NCBI GenBank assembly: GCA_023014365.1
Contig: JAEBUN010000033.1
Coordinates: forward strand, 124,001 to 188,000
Direction: 5' to 3'
Source: Lepiota brunneoincarnata
Lineage: Eukaryota > Basidiomycota > Agaricomycetes > Agaricales > Agaricaceae
DNA: 64,000 bases
Below the pieces are notes generated by a model. That model ran no database searches. It was not told the DNA's origin and saw nothing but the letters and a program-made list of their open reading frames with translations. The translations under genes and the position numbers were made by a program. This document shows, piece by piece, positions 11,537-22,173 of the stretch. Each line of letters begins with the position of its first letter. The first letter of the stretch is position 1.

Positions 11537-12663
11537 TCATCCCCTCCAAACGGCCTAGAGAGGCGTTTAATAGCTGTTTCCGCAACATATAATAAACACA
11601 CTCACGGGACCGGGTTGGGTGTAGGTGGTAGGGATAGCTGGATGGATGAGAAACGTTAGTCTTGGGAATGCGCTCATTCGATAGTACATACGCCAGTAGA
11701 TGTTGAGCATGATCCCGGGTTCCTAGAGCAGGTTGATGAAGGCTGTACGAGGAGAACAAGAAGCAACTTACGCGACCATTGTAAACGCCGGGGATGGCAA
11801 CAAGTGGGCCTGGATTTCCGTTACCACCTCCAGTAACGGTAATCTGGCCGCAACTAATGTAGAACTGGGCTGTTAGGGCGGAATTTCAAATCGAAGTTGT
11901 CTCTATAGGTGAAGTATTGACATACCACCCTGGTAAGTGGAAGCAGAATGAAGAGCAATAGCTTCCATGCGGACAAGATATTGGCCGCTGGGCAAGCTCT
12001 TGGGCAACGGGAAGGTGGCGCCAGCAAGGTCTACATTAATGATCAATCCATGTGCCACAACATGTCGCCAAAAAGCCTTACTTTGAGCAGGGAAGGTTAT
12101 AGATGTGCCGCCATTTGTCACGGCAGGGATTTCATAGACCTTGAACCAGACGTTTCCGCTCCCATCCCAGCTGGTGACATTGCCAGGGGCACGAGCCATG
12201 TAGACATTCACGACCTATCACATAAGGTAATGAATCACCGAGCTTCAGTATGAGGTCACTGCACGCACTCCAGGGTGGTAAATATTGCCATTGCTTTGGA
12301 TACCGATGGTGGAACCAGGCACTAACGGTGGCAGTCGACGCGGTGGCACCGGTCTCGGATGTATAGCAGCGGAAATCAGCGCTGCCCACGTCAACCACCT
12401 GCGCGAAGGAATTCGTAGATTTGCATTAGCTATAATTCTTCTATTCCGGGTGAAAGCCTTACAGGTGCTTGAGTATTGAAGTTGTTCGTTTTGCGAACGT
12501 AGGTCCACTGCGGCGTCACAGCGCCATTTATGATAAGAGAAGGGAAAGTGTCTTGAACTGGGGGGTCAGGATATCAGGCAGCAAATTTGATCGAGATAAA
12601 CGTACAGTGAGAAGAGACCAGAGTAGTCAGCGATAGGATTGCTATGCTCAATTTCGCAAACAT
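11537..12663 (-). CDS. AA9 lytic polysaccharide monooxygenase, secreted, with one apparent frameshift
   Basis: A copper enzyme that oxidatively cleaves cellulose or related glucans outside the cell. ATG 12663 starts a signal peptide, [18 protein letters not shown], followed directly by His, the N-terminal copper ligand of the histidine brace. The second brace His is in IYHPG, and the family tyrosine is in AQFYISCGQ. Other family marks are [68 protein letters not shown] and [11 protein letters not shown]. The end, PGPAVWRG, is a usual AA9 C-terminus without a CBM1. Exons join in phase except that the frame slips by one base near 12317-12319, between ATVSA and [16 protein letters not shown] is found where GCTGG would restore it. 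The gene is therefore either freshly broken or carries a sequence error. Confidence 0.9.
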
Positions 12664-13584
12664 CTTGCTACAAGGTAAAGCACTTCGGGACGATAGAGGT
12701 TGGTGGTTGTCCCGCTTATATTAAGACCAACCAAAGGTACTTTTCTAGGAGTGCATTTCCTCTGCGTTCTGCGGGAACAGTCCATGGGATCTGCTGACCA
12801 GGGCATTCTTAGTCAAGTTAATTATATCGCTGTTTCCGCTGAGGCAATTGTATAGAGAAAGGGAGCGGGGACCGACAATTTGTCGAAGCTGAGCCAGAGC
12901 ATCGGCAATGATACGAATAATGCAGGGAACCTCTAGCAAATTTCCAGGCGTATTCTGAAGGAAAAGGGGACATGCTGGCTTTGACATTAGACTTGAGGGG
13001 AGAAATCAGATTAATGAACACCGAACGCAATGAGGATAGGGCTGTTTAAACAGCTACCCAGGGATTTATTTCGGCTCGTTGAGGTTGTGGAGAAACCAAT
13101 AAATGATCCGATGTAATAGAGTAAACGTGCACGGCCAGAAACTTCGGCTCGGTTACAAAGATTCTGAGGCGTAGACCCAGAAGCACAAGAGGGCACGGGA
13201 CCATCTCCCACTCATTCGGGATCAAGTTCTGCACCTGGTACTGTCATTCATATCAATCGCAGCATGCGGTGAAGGATGGGGTGGGGAGGGGTCCAGGCGT
13301 GGTTATCAAAGGGTAATAAGGAATTAGGTTGTTTGGTATTGCTTGATGGTGAGACTCCGAGAACGCCAATCCCTTTTGTACTTGACTACCAATGATGCTC
13401 CTGGTTCTACTAGTCGCGTTTACTGGCCACTAACGCCCTACCTTACCTTGGCCTGTGAAGGAGACTGCATCAGTCGGCATAACCAAGGCCTTCATTGGGA
13501 ATTATTCCGTTCCAGTTCACCGAGTCTTCCTCAAACTAGTAGGGAGCTTTCTTGTCACTCAGCACAATCCTCAGGGCTGACCCT
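12664..13584. other. Upstream region of the AA9 gene; no convincing gene
   Basis: The first part is the AA9 promoter. The rest shows only short frames without recognised content, apart from possible 5' exons of the ORF starting at 13585. Confidence 0.4.
12714..12722 (-). promoter_or_regulatory. TATA-like element of the AA9 gene
   Basis: On the minus strand the sequence reads TTAATATAAGC, about 51-61 bases before the ATG at 12663, a suitable place for a TATA box of an inducible secreted enzyme. Confidence 0.45.
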
Positions 13585-14175
13585 ATGCAGGCAAATCAAA
13601 TAGCAGAAGAGTTCTCCCTGGATGACTACTCAATCGACTATATTCAGCCAATTAACGAGACGTTCTTTAAAGACGCATACGAATTCAACCGACGCGCAAT
13701 ATTTCCATCTTACTTCCATGGGAAATGCCAAGATCCTCGAACCGGAATTAACCCCCCAGGTTGTCCAAATCCTAACTGTCCTGTTGTTTGTGGAACCCCT
13801 GGCTCGCTGGTTCACTTCTACCCAAAGCTAAGCTCCATCGTTTTCAATGCGACTGTGGAACTTTTCCAAAGGACAGTGGACCCCTCCTCAGAGGCATTCT
13901 CCAGGACGTCATCTCGTTTACACCACGCTATCCAATCTCGCAGGTCTCTTGCACCCATCCTCCGTTTTCCCCTCGCCAATGGACCTGGCGGCTTGAAGGT
14001 GTCTAGGTTTATAGCAAGTGAAAATCGCCTAAACAACACACTCTCTCGTATCTTCAGTAAATTTCGGACCTTTCTCAAACGCGAATGCGGCGGACTTGGT
14101 GGTGATGCAACATTCAATTTACCCCGATGTAGTTGGGAAAGCGATATGAAGGCATATATTCTTACCTTTCCGTGA
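13585..14175 (+). CDS. Hypothetical Cys- and Asn-containing protein, possibly incomplete at the 5' end
   Basis: An open frame of about 196 codons from ATG 13585 to stop 14173-14175. It contains a short cysteine-rich motif, NPPGCPNPNCPVVCGTPGS, followed by LVHFYPKLSSIVFNATVELF, with several potential N-glycosylation sites. No signal peptide is present at this start; the frame is open upstream to about 13552, so a 5' exon with a signal peptide could exist near 13340-13500. I have a vague recollection of similar proteins in mushroom genomes but can give no function. Confidence 0.45.
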   Translation: MQANQIAEEFSLDDYSIDYIQPINETFFKDAYEFNRRAIFPSYFHGKCQDPRTGINPPGCPNPNCPVVCGTPGSLVHFYPKLSSIVFNATVELFQRTVDPSSEAFSRTSSRLHHAIQSRRSLAPILRFPLANGPGGLKVSRFIASENRLNNTLSRIFSKFRTFLKRECGGLGGDATFNLPRCSWESDMKAYILTFP

Positions 14176-14499
14176 CCGATGCACAGGACCCAAGGACCCC
14201 CAAAACCACCAACTATCCCAGCCTCACCCCACTGAAATCGCTACATCGCTTTGTATTTTGTCTCTAATCGCGTCCATAATCACATGTAAACGTATATCCT
14301 ATTAAAAAAAAACCATGTACACCACATGCCAAGAACTAGGAAGAGGGGTAAGGTTCAGAGTGTGCAAGTTGCCTTGCTCACTTTCAGCAGTTTTTCATCC
14401 TGTGCATTTCCACCGACCACCGCAGCAGGGTCCCCCACACTGAGCTGAACCCACAAGTTCACCCACCACCAGACCCTCGTGGTCCCACCACCTCGAATC

Positions 14500-14790
14500 C
14501 CCCGTACCTCGAGGCGATCATCAGTCCGCATCCTCACAGATACCCCCTTGCGTACTCTGTAATCTCATCCGAAATTCTCTTGAACCCACCCTCCGAGTCT
14601 CAGGTTGGGTGAGCTGCGACGACGTGAGTAGGGTCAAATTGGCGTCCTTTTCAAGAAACTCGTTCTTATGTTTCTCCACAGGCACAAGGCCATAAACGAG
14701 CAATGACAAGGATGACAACGGTAGTGGGGAGCAGGGAGAGACGGGATGCCCTACAGTCTTGGCTCCATCCGTAGGTGGTCACTGTCAAGA
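14500..14790 (-). repeat. Degenerate C-terminal fragment, repeat unit a
   Basis: This segment and 14860-15139 align by eye. Shared stretches encode TTYGWSQD, LSTTVVIL-like and HKNEFLE motifs on the minus strand. It carries frame shifts relative to the other unit. Confidence 0.55.
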
Positions 14791-14859
14791 GTCCTGCCTC
14801 CTAGACCGGGGTCCGCTTTGTCCATCACTGCCCTTCATTACCTCGGATACCCGAATTGA

Positions 14860-15139
14860 AAGTTGGTTGTCGGTCCTCATCCTCACACGGATCCTCTGAG
14901 AATATCCTCTTTCTACGTTCGTCTCCGCGAGTCCCTGGTCTGTGCTGCACTGAGGTGAAGGATATCTAGCAGGGTCAAATGGATATCCTCCTCGAGGAAC
15001 TCATTCTTATGGCCTTTCGCGAGTAAAACACCATAAGTGAGCAGTGCATAGGTGGCCAGAATGACAACGGTGGTGGAAAGTAGGAAAAGGGGGGATACTA
15101 TATAGTCCTGGCTCTATCCATAAGTAGTCACGAAAAGGT
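14860..15139 (-). repeat. Degenerate C-terminal fragment, repeat unit b
   Basis: The better preserved unit, with the frame TTYGWSQDYIVSPLFLLS, then VILATYALLTYGVLLAKGHK and NEFLEEDIHLTLLD. The spacing to unit a is about 340-350 bases. Confidence 0.55.
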
Positions 15140-16741
15140 TCAGTTTTTTGTGGACGCATGGACGGAGCCAGATTACTCCATCCTCCGGGGATATAATGAC
15201 TATCGGGTTGAGTGAAGAGGTATCGAGCGACCCAGGGCAAAAGAACCAGTCGAGGTCTGAACAGAAACAGTGGTCGATACGCACCATTCCAGAGGGCTCG
15301 ACTGCGGCCCGGATATGCATGTTCTGTGATTGTGATACCCTCAGAAATTTTACCAGTGTACTGCATAGAATTCTATTGCCTTGATAATGAAATCTAAAAA
15401 AAGTGTCAACTTTCTATGCACCAAGAGTTTCAGGTACTACGGACCGTAGCTCAACGAGTTCGGGACGGGATATTTCACCGCAAGAAGGGTGCCTCTACTA
15501 GCGGAGCTTATTTTGGATTCAAATAAGCTAGTGGACGCACTAACGCGGAAATTGGCTGCACGGTCTCCTAGGATGAACTCGATTTTCTTGCCTGAAGTTG
15601 CGTTCGTGCTCTGACTAGGGCACCTTACAGTGAAAACCACGGTAGTCACGTTAAGGCCAGGGGATGGCGCCCCCGATAAGGCTGGTTCTAGGTCTTGTGG
15701 ATTGTTCAGTTGGCAAGATACATCAGCCGTGAAGCCTTGCTATTGGAGTACCATGGTTTTGTTAAAAGGCGGGCTATTATGTCGGTTTCTTCGGATGTCA
15801 TCGAGGTTGGCAAGTACGGTCGAGCTAGCACTAATTGCCAAGTTGGTATTCCTGATTTCGACGACAGAGGAGGGTCGAATTCCGCCTAGAAATATCGGTT
15901 CAGTACTAAGGATCGAAGGTTGGGTATTAGAGAGAGGTTCGCACCAGTCCTGCTTGTGTACGTGTAACCGTCGAGGTTGAACGTTCCACTGACACCTCTC
16001 TTGAGTTCCAGGGCGTTGGTCATAATGGATTGTAAGGGAAAAGAGGCGAATTCGTTTCAAACTAAATTTCCGGATATCGTTAGAATTACATCGTTAAATG
16101 TACGACAGAGGTCGACAATCAGGGAATTCAGGCCTCACTGCTAACCCACTTATATCACTCGAGGATCATTCATGTTGAAACCGAAACCAGGTATGGGGGT
16201 GGGCAGTTGAATTCTCTGATTGTGAGAAGGGATGTCAAGCTGGATCAACCTGTGAGCGTGCAATCACGACGACGCAAGGGAGGTGTTTACAATGAAGTTT
16301 GTAAGCTCACAGAAATTCACGGGAGCCCCAAAATCCAAGTCTATTTCATTCGTGGATCACTAAACCAGAACGAATTTGACGCTATACGGGTTGCAGCAGT
16401 AAGCCCATGCAGCGAGGTATAGTACACTGGCAAGATGAATCGCTATAATATATCCGACTGCTGAAGGGAAAAAGCTGATATAGGATGTAAGTGGGTAGTA
16501 GCACGAGGTACAAAATAGCTCACTCAGCCGTGTAGCTGGCCAGAATCGTTGGGACGACTGAAACAATCATCGTAGAGCTTTGACTATGTTTGCAAATTGT
16601 GGGAGAAATATAGTCTGGGAGAGGGATAGGGTTGCCCCAGGCCACGGCGAAGAAGATCCAACAAAATATAAGAGCAGGCAAGGGTCCCCTGTAAAACCTT
16701 TTGAGTGTCAATATCTCGATAGTGAGGAAAGGGATACTCAC

Positions 16742-18349
16742 GTCACCAATGCAGGAATCGAATTTAGTAAAGTTAAATCATCCTGAGCCCAACTCTTGGG
16801 CTTTGGACGGCCTCGAATACCCAGACCCGCCTCCCCTCTCACTACCTTCACCAGCAGCTTGCAATTAAGCTTCTGCTTTGGGAGGCGGACCCAGTGAAAT
16901 TCCAACTTTCGACTGATGCTGCCCCGATTCTTGAGCTTTCCCCCCTTCCCTCAGATTGACAAGGGGCCGTGAATGTACCAATACCCTCAAAGCGACACTC
17001 CCAATTTGACCCTTCGTTCCAGATTTGACCACAGAACAGGACTCCCAGGAAGACTGACTATTCTCCCACTGATCCCTCCCTCACCCTTTAATTTTAGCCG
17101 CGGCCATAGAAGAATAACGCGTCACACCAAGCCCCAGCTAATAACCACCATTCTTTACTTTTGGGGAGTTGCGTGGCGTGCATGAGTAGGGTTCGTGGAA
17201 ATGCGGTCTGCTAGGTTTGGGGTCGATGCAGACTCCCTGATCTTCCCTTGATGCTCGCTATTTGAGGGTTATTGTTGTTGCGCAGCATCAGAGGTAGAGC
17301 CGTCGGCACTGGGAAGGGGTTGCGCGGATTCATTTGAGAATCAGAGAGTGTAAGTTTTGGAACAACGGCAGGAGGATGTCACGAGTGGGTTGTTGGGGAT
17401 GCTGTTAGCGGTTGGGGTGGTAGATCTTCGGCTTTAGGAAAGGCTCGTCATCAGTTGTTGCCTGCGAATCCAAGCCTTGCAGCAGTTCTGTGATACCACG
17501 TCTAACACGTAGTGAGTAGCTATAGGAATCGCCGGAAGCCGACGATGATCGTTAGCTGATGATCTCCTGCCAGACCTATCTGATCTGGAACCGGTGGTCG
17601 TCTCCCTTGGGGAAATCTCATGCCATGTTGCCCGAATACAGAGCCCGAGGTTGATTTAGTACCGAAGGTGCCGAATAGGTTGGCTCTGCTCGCACGATGG
17701 GAGGTTGACCTTGGGTCGTTGAGATGGCGTATTGGCGATTCATCCACACTACCCGCAGTGTCCAGGCGGGGTGCGGGGGGTCTCTGAGAGGAGACATTAA
17801 AATGACGGATCGCACCAAAACTCGATCTCGTATGATCGACCAGGAAGATAGTCCACGGACGCCATACGCGAGGGTCACGCCGAAGAGTTGGTTGCGTGTT
17901 TCCCTCCCGTGGATTCCGTTTTTATGAAGCTTCTAGTGAAGGCGAAAAACAGATCCCGATTAGGGTTGGTACACGTTCTTCAACTGCGTGCTCCGTTCGA
18001 CATGCGAGAACAGTATCATGGGTTTGCCCCGCCCACGACGGCTTGGAATCCAGCAAGGGGTTTGGACTCTAGACATGGGCTGTATGGCAGGGTTGGGCTG
18101 GAAGCGAGCAAGCCCTGCCTGTGCATTCAAAACCCAGTCCAACGCTTGTTATAGGAATAACGATTGCAGACAGGTGTCAGTGTTCTAGCTAGCAAAGGCC
18201 TTGTGGCTTTGGGAGCCTATTCTAGTTCTGTTGGGTCGGCGTAGTGGGAGGACAATTGTACTGCTACTTTGGGCGATTATTGTAGTTGTGTATGGTGTGT
18301 CCATATCTGGTTTGCAGCAATTTACGGTTAATCATTTACGACCACGGCT
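16742..18349. other. Intergenic region with a further membrane-family fragment
   Basis: Apart from the small fragment near 17770-17885, no coding content is recognised. The rightmost part is the upstream region of the prenyltransferase gene. Confidence 0.4.
17770..17885 (-). pseudogene. Short fragment of the membrane protein family, copy 3
   Basis: The minus strand reads RVWRPWTIFLV, matching RVWRPLIVFLG at the start of copy 1 at nucleotide level (GTATGGCGTCCG versus GTGTGGCGTCCG). The similarity ends after a few dozen bases. It is a remnant only. Confidence 0.35.
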
Positions 18350-19657
18350 ATGTCTGGCCCAGAAGACGACAAACCTCTCTTTGCCGACCGTCCGGAATGG
18401 GCAGATGTCGTTCCACTGTCGCAGTATGAAACCGACACACCCATTGCGCCAATTCTCTACTCCCCAGAATGTACGCAGGGCTGGGCCTGGACTTATCATC
18501 CATACTGATGCACTTGCCCTCATAGACAAAGACGTGACAGATTATTTCAGAGCGGTTGTCAAATCCGGAGAGAGAAGCGAGCGGGTCCTCCAACTAACCG
18601 AGGAACTAATTCGTCTCAATCCTGCACATTACACCGCATGGTGAAAACACTCCCCTTTAACAACCCCCACCCCTTTTTGTTCCCATTAAATCCACTCAAT
18701 CGTTCTCGCAGGCAATACCGCTACGAGACACTCCTGGCCCTCGATGCCTCCCTTGATAAGGAAATCGATCTTATGAACGAGCTCGCAATCAAATTCCTCA
18801 AGACATATCAAGTCTGGCACCACCGACGTCTCTTGGTGACGCTCACAAGAAAACCTCGACCTGAGTTGGATTTCATCGAGAAATGCCTGGCGGTCGACGC
18901 CAAGAACTACCACACCTGGTCCTATCGTCAATGGTTGCTCTCACACTTTATCGATGACGAGGAACTGTGGAGGGGTGAGCTGGATTTCATAGACAACATG
19001 ATTGGCGATGATATTCGAAACAACTCGGCGTGGCATCACCGTTTTTTCGCCGTCTACGGCTGCGGCGTGCGAACAGGTGAGGAGGATAGAGCGCGGGTGC
19101 TCAAGAGGGAGCTGATGTGAGCATCCTCTGAGTTCATGACTCCAAAGTTGTTAATCTCCTGCTCAGATTCGTGAAGCAAAACATTTCACTTGCCCCAAAC
19201 AACCCTTCTGCTTGGAACTACCTTCGTGGGATCCTGGACTTTAACAAACTCCCCTATTCGGTCGTCACCCAATTCGTCACACCATACACAGAACCACTCG
19301 ATCCCAAGGTCGTCGATATCGTCGACCTCGAAAATCCTCCGCCATCTAGCAGTGCTGAACTCCCCTGTGTCCCTGCCATCGAATTTCTTGCAGACATCCA
19401 CGAAAAGGAAGGCGACAAAGATAACATTCTGATTGCCGTCGAAGTGAGCACACGATTCTTCTTATCATCAGCCAAGATTTTCCAACGACGTCTCCCCTTC
19501 GCAGCTATGGAAATCGCTAGCTAACGAGCACGACACTATCCGCAAAAAGTGAGTTTCGCTCAGCTCCTGCAATGCATCATTGTCCTCAACGTTTCTTCGA
19601 ATGAGGTACTGGGAACATCGCGTCAGGGACGGCTTGCAATCCTTAACGTCGACCTGA
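18350..19657 (+). CDS. RAM2: Protein farnesyltransferase/geranylgeranyltransferase type I alpha subunit
   Basis: This is the shared alpha subunit of the cytosolic CAAX prenyltransferases, which attach farnesyl or geranylgeranyl groups to Ras, Rho and mating-factor proteins. ATG 18350 gives MSGPEDDKPLFADRPEWADV. The alpha-subunit repeats follow, each with the W-x-x-R core: NPAHYTAWQYR, TYQVWHHRR, KNYHTWSYRQWL, NNSAWHHRFF and NNPSAWNYLRG. Later parts include LDPKVVDIVDLENPP and a final LANEHDTIRKKYWEHRV before the stop at 19655-19657. Introns follow 18472, 18641, about 19116, 19443 and 19549, are about 50-65 nt, and join in phase. The paired beta subunit is not in this window. The usual repeat spacing and length (about 330 residues) support an intact gene. 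Confidence 0.92.
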
Positions 19658-20359
19658 ACGTATCATGGACGCCAGAGCTTTTTTTCCGTTACCGGGCTCT
19701 GAACCTGCGATCTCAATAGTTTGAACGATCTACAACTCAGCTAGAGAACTATCTGAATACTCATTCGAGAGGAGTTTCTTGCGATTTGTTGGTTCCTGTG
19801 TGTCAACTAACCTGGTTAATCAGACCTGTACAATAGACACTTCTAAAACACCGACTCAGTCATCGGCTCGTTGAACCTGTATCTGAGAACTGACAACTTT
19901 TCAGCTCGTGTTGGGCTATGATCAAGCCAGTTGAATAAGATCTCGGGACTCGAAGAGCAATGGACCAGCTTGGACTACCGGGAGTCGAACTTTCGTGTAA
20001 TTCACAAAGCCATTGATAAAATTCATCGTCGGGTTAAGGCCTCTGCGTTTCAGCAGAATATCAGATGGACGATAAAAATGTCGAGCCACTGTTTCTTGGT
20101 CGAATAGTTATTCAACGTTGCGAACGCGCGAGGTTTATGCGAATAGAGTTGAATTACGATATTACATCTAGTCCAAACGACCACAGAGGACGCAATGTTA
20201 GAACCTTGAAAAAGGTTCTAGACATGTTTGAGAGCATAAGGAAAGAAGTAAGAGACAAGAGTGGCGCATCCTGAAAAGAACATGGACATGGGGAACATAA
20301 ACTTTAGAAGGTCGCCAGAGATACTTGAGCAGAGAAATGTGACAATCCGAAAAGAACTT
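19658..20359. other. Intergenic region between convergent genes; nothing recognised
   Basis: The 3' flanks of RAM2 and YRA1 meet here. A frame at 20065-20274 shows no recognisable content. A tRNA-like TCGAACTTT motif near 19990 was examined and rejected. Confidence 0.4.
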
Positions 20360-21977
20360 TTAAGCAGTTGCAGCAGCAGCAGCAGCAGGAGCAGCAGGAG
20401 CAGTGGCAGGAGCATTGCTTGCGGTATAGTCCTATTCGTATAGAGGTGAGTTGACTTGGGGGCGAACACAGGGGGTGCACGGACCTCCATCTCAGCGTCA
20501 AGATCAGCCGCAGACTTCTGGGGTCTCTCGGCCCTCTTCACACCACGGCGGCGGGGCCTTGCAACTCGTGCACTGGGCCTGGAGAGATGAAATGTCAGGC
20601 TAGATATTCCTTGGCTAGACCGAGAGACCCACCTAGCGGGTTGCGCTCCATTTGTCCCTGCTGCAGGGGCTACCCGTGATGCAAGAGGGAGAGGACGCGA
20701 GGGGTCGACAACGATTTCGATCTTCATAGGCCGTTCTGTTGGTTTGGGAAACGAAAGGGCGAAAGTTGAGAATTCAATTAGTCGACTGTTGATAAGAGGC
20801 GAAAGGCAAGATCAAGCAAAAGAGAGAGGCGCAGAGGCGCGGAAAGGGGGCCCACAAGGCCACCGGGATACATCGAACGCGCTTTACCGGATAAATCGCT
20901 GCTTTGTCTCTGTTCCTTGATTGTTCTTTGACACAATTTGAAAGGACGGGATGAATGCACATCTTAGGCCTGCAACCGAAATCCCAGAGCAACAAACTTG
21001 ATCGAGCAGGATGAGATCTGTAAACGGGACTTGTGACGCGACCATAGTCTGGAGTAGTTAGGTGGAGATAACGCCAGCCTCCAACCTCTCCTCTACGTGC
21101 CCACTCGATGACCGCTTATGGATATCAACACAACTGACCAGTTGGGCGCCAATTGTCACTGCGTGCCGTCAAGTACAACCGGCAACAATGAGCGACTTGT
21201 GCCTACGTCACTGTAGGCATCACAACTTCACCAGGTTGATCAGACCTGAGAAGGCGAGCACAACAACGCGGGAACTCGGCCATAGACCCCACATGATTAT
21301 GATGACGTGTGTCCAAGAGGCAACGAGGCTCAAGAGTCTCCGCAACAAGACCGTGCGGAGTGACCCTAGACGAAATGGCGGCTCTTAAACAGAGACAGGG
21401 AGCCAGCGATTTTCACGCGCTAAACAGGGGGAAGGGGAGGGGTCGAGAAGTGAAGGGGCGGGATACTGACTTCCATCGATGAGTCGGTTGTGATACTGCT
21501 GATAAGCTTTGTTTGCATCGCCCTTTCTTGAAAATACCACGGCGGCGACACCCTTGGAGCGTCCTGATGCGTCGTAACTGAGATTCACCTCCTTGGTGGG
21601 ACCGACAGTAGAAGCAAATAGTTCCTAGAGACACGTCAATGCCTAGCCGAAAAAACGCGTTGGAGTGAGCACTAACCTTGATTTGGACCTCATTCACGTC
21701 GGAAGGGAGGTTCGAGACGATAATTTTATCAGCGTTGTTAGGAACCTGAGTCGCAGCGACACCTTTGGTGGCTGGTGCAGCGGCAGCGGCAGCACGAGCA
21801 CGGGTAGTGGGGCTGGGGAGGGGTTTACCAAGAACTTGGCTACGAGCAGAGCCACGACGAATCGAGCGGCGGCCGGTCTTTTTGGTGTCGATGATCTAGA
21901 AAAAGGAGTTGTGTGTAAGTTTGGTAACTTGCCCCTGCCGAACGGGAGACACGAACCTCGTCGAGGGACTTGTCCAT
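20360..21977 (-). CDS. YRA1: mRNA export adaptor of the REF/ALY family (Yra1)
   Basis: A TREX component that binds mRNA in the nucleus and hands it to the Mex67 export receptor after recruitment by Sub2/UAP56. Six exons give 220 residues: 21957-21977, 21677-21895, 21471-21624, 20633-20735, 20486-20578 (end by phase) and 20360-20431. The N-terminal box is MDKSLDEIIDTKK, followed by an Arg-rich and Ala-rich spacer. One RRM starts DKIIVSNLPSDVNEVQIKEL, with RSKGVAAVVF as the RNP1 region. A basic Arg-rich linker precedes the C-terminal UAP56-binding box DLDAEMEDY and an Ala/Pro tail coded partly by a GCT repeat. The intron 20736-21470 is 735 nt, more than ten times its neighbours. Yeast YRA1 also has a very long, autoregulatory intron. 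Here it sits at the end of the RRM (LIDG/KRPMKI). Confidence 0.92.
20736..21470 (-). other. Unusually long YRA1 intron
   Basis: The 5' site is A/GTCAGT at 21470 and the 3' site is CAACAG/AACGG at 20736. Splicing joins GGA-A and AA-CGG in phase (GKRPMKI). Its 735 nt contrast with 45-65 nt for the other four introns of the gene. No convincing coding sequence lies inside. Confidence 0.8.
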
Positions 21978-22173
21978 GGCAACAAAAAAAGGGGATGTTG
22001 GAGATGTTGAATGGACCCGGCGCGCGCTGGGGGGTGTTGTGGGTGGGAAAGATGGGAGTTGGAGGGGAAGGGTGGTTGCTGTGCAGATGGAAAACGGGGA
22101 TGACTTGATGGAGCACAGGCGGAGTTTGAAAAAGCGAGGCTTTGTATTGCTTTGTTGTTCTCTTAAAGTTCAT

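Larger units (their letters stand above)
14355..16741 (-). pseudogene. Decayed multi-span membrane protein gene(s), copy 2
   Basis: Pieces in order on the minus strand match the same family as 10117-10590. They are LPALIFCWIFFAVAWGNPIP near 16650, SQSSTMIVSVVPTILASY, AVGYIIAIHLASVLYLAAW near 16450, then FWFSDPRMK followed by an in-frame stop at about 16341-16350. Further on come GVSGTFNLDGYTYTSRTGAN near 15980, TTVVFTVRCPSQSTNATSGK at 15649 and a C-terminal membrane segment, STTVVILATYALLTYGVLL, near 15060. Frame changes and stops between the pieces show the gene is dead. The C-terminal part occurs twice (14500-14790 and 14860-15139), so remnants of two copies are mixed here. The function of the intact family is unknown. 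Confidence 0.5.

Noticed and set aside
19960..20030. GGGAGTCGAACTTTC, resembling a tRNA T-arm on the minus strand
   Set aside because: Acceptor and anticodon arms do not pair; the T stem itself is mismatched.
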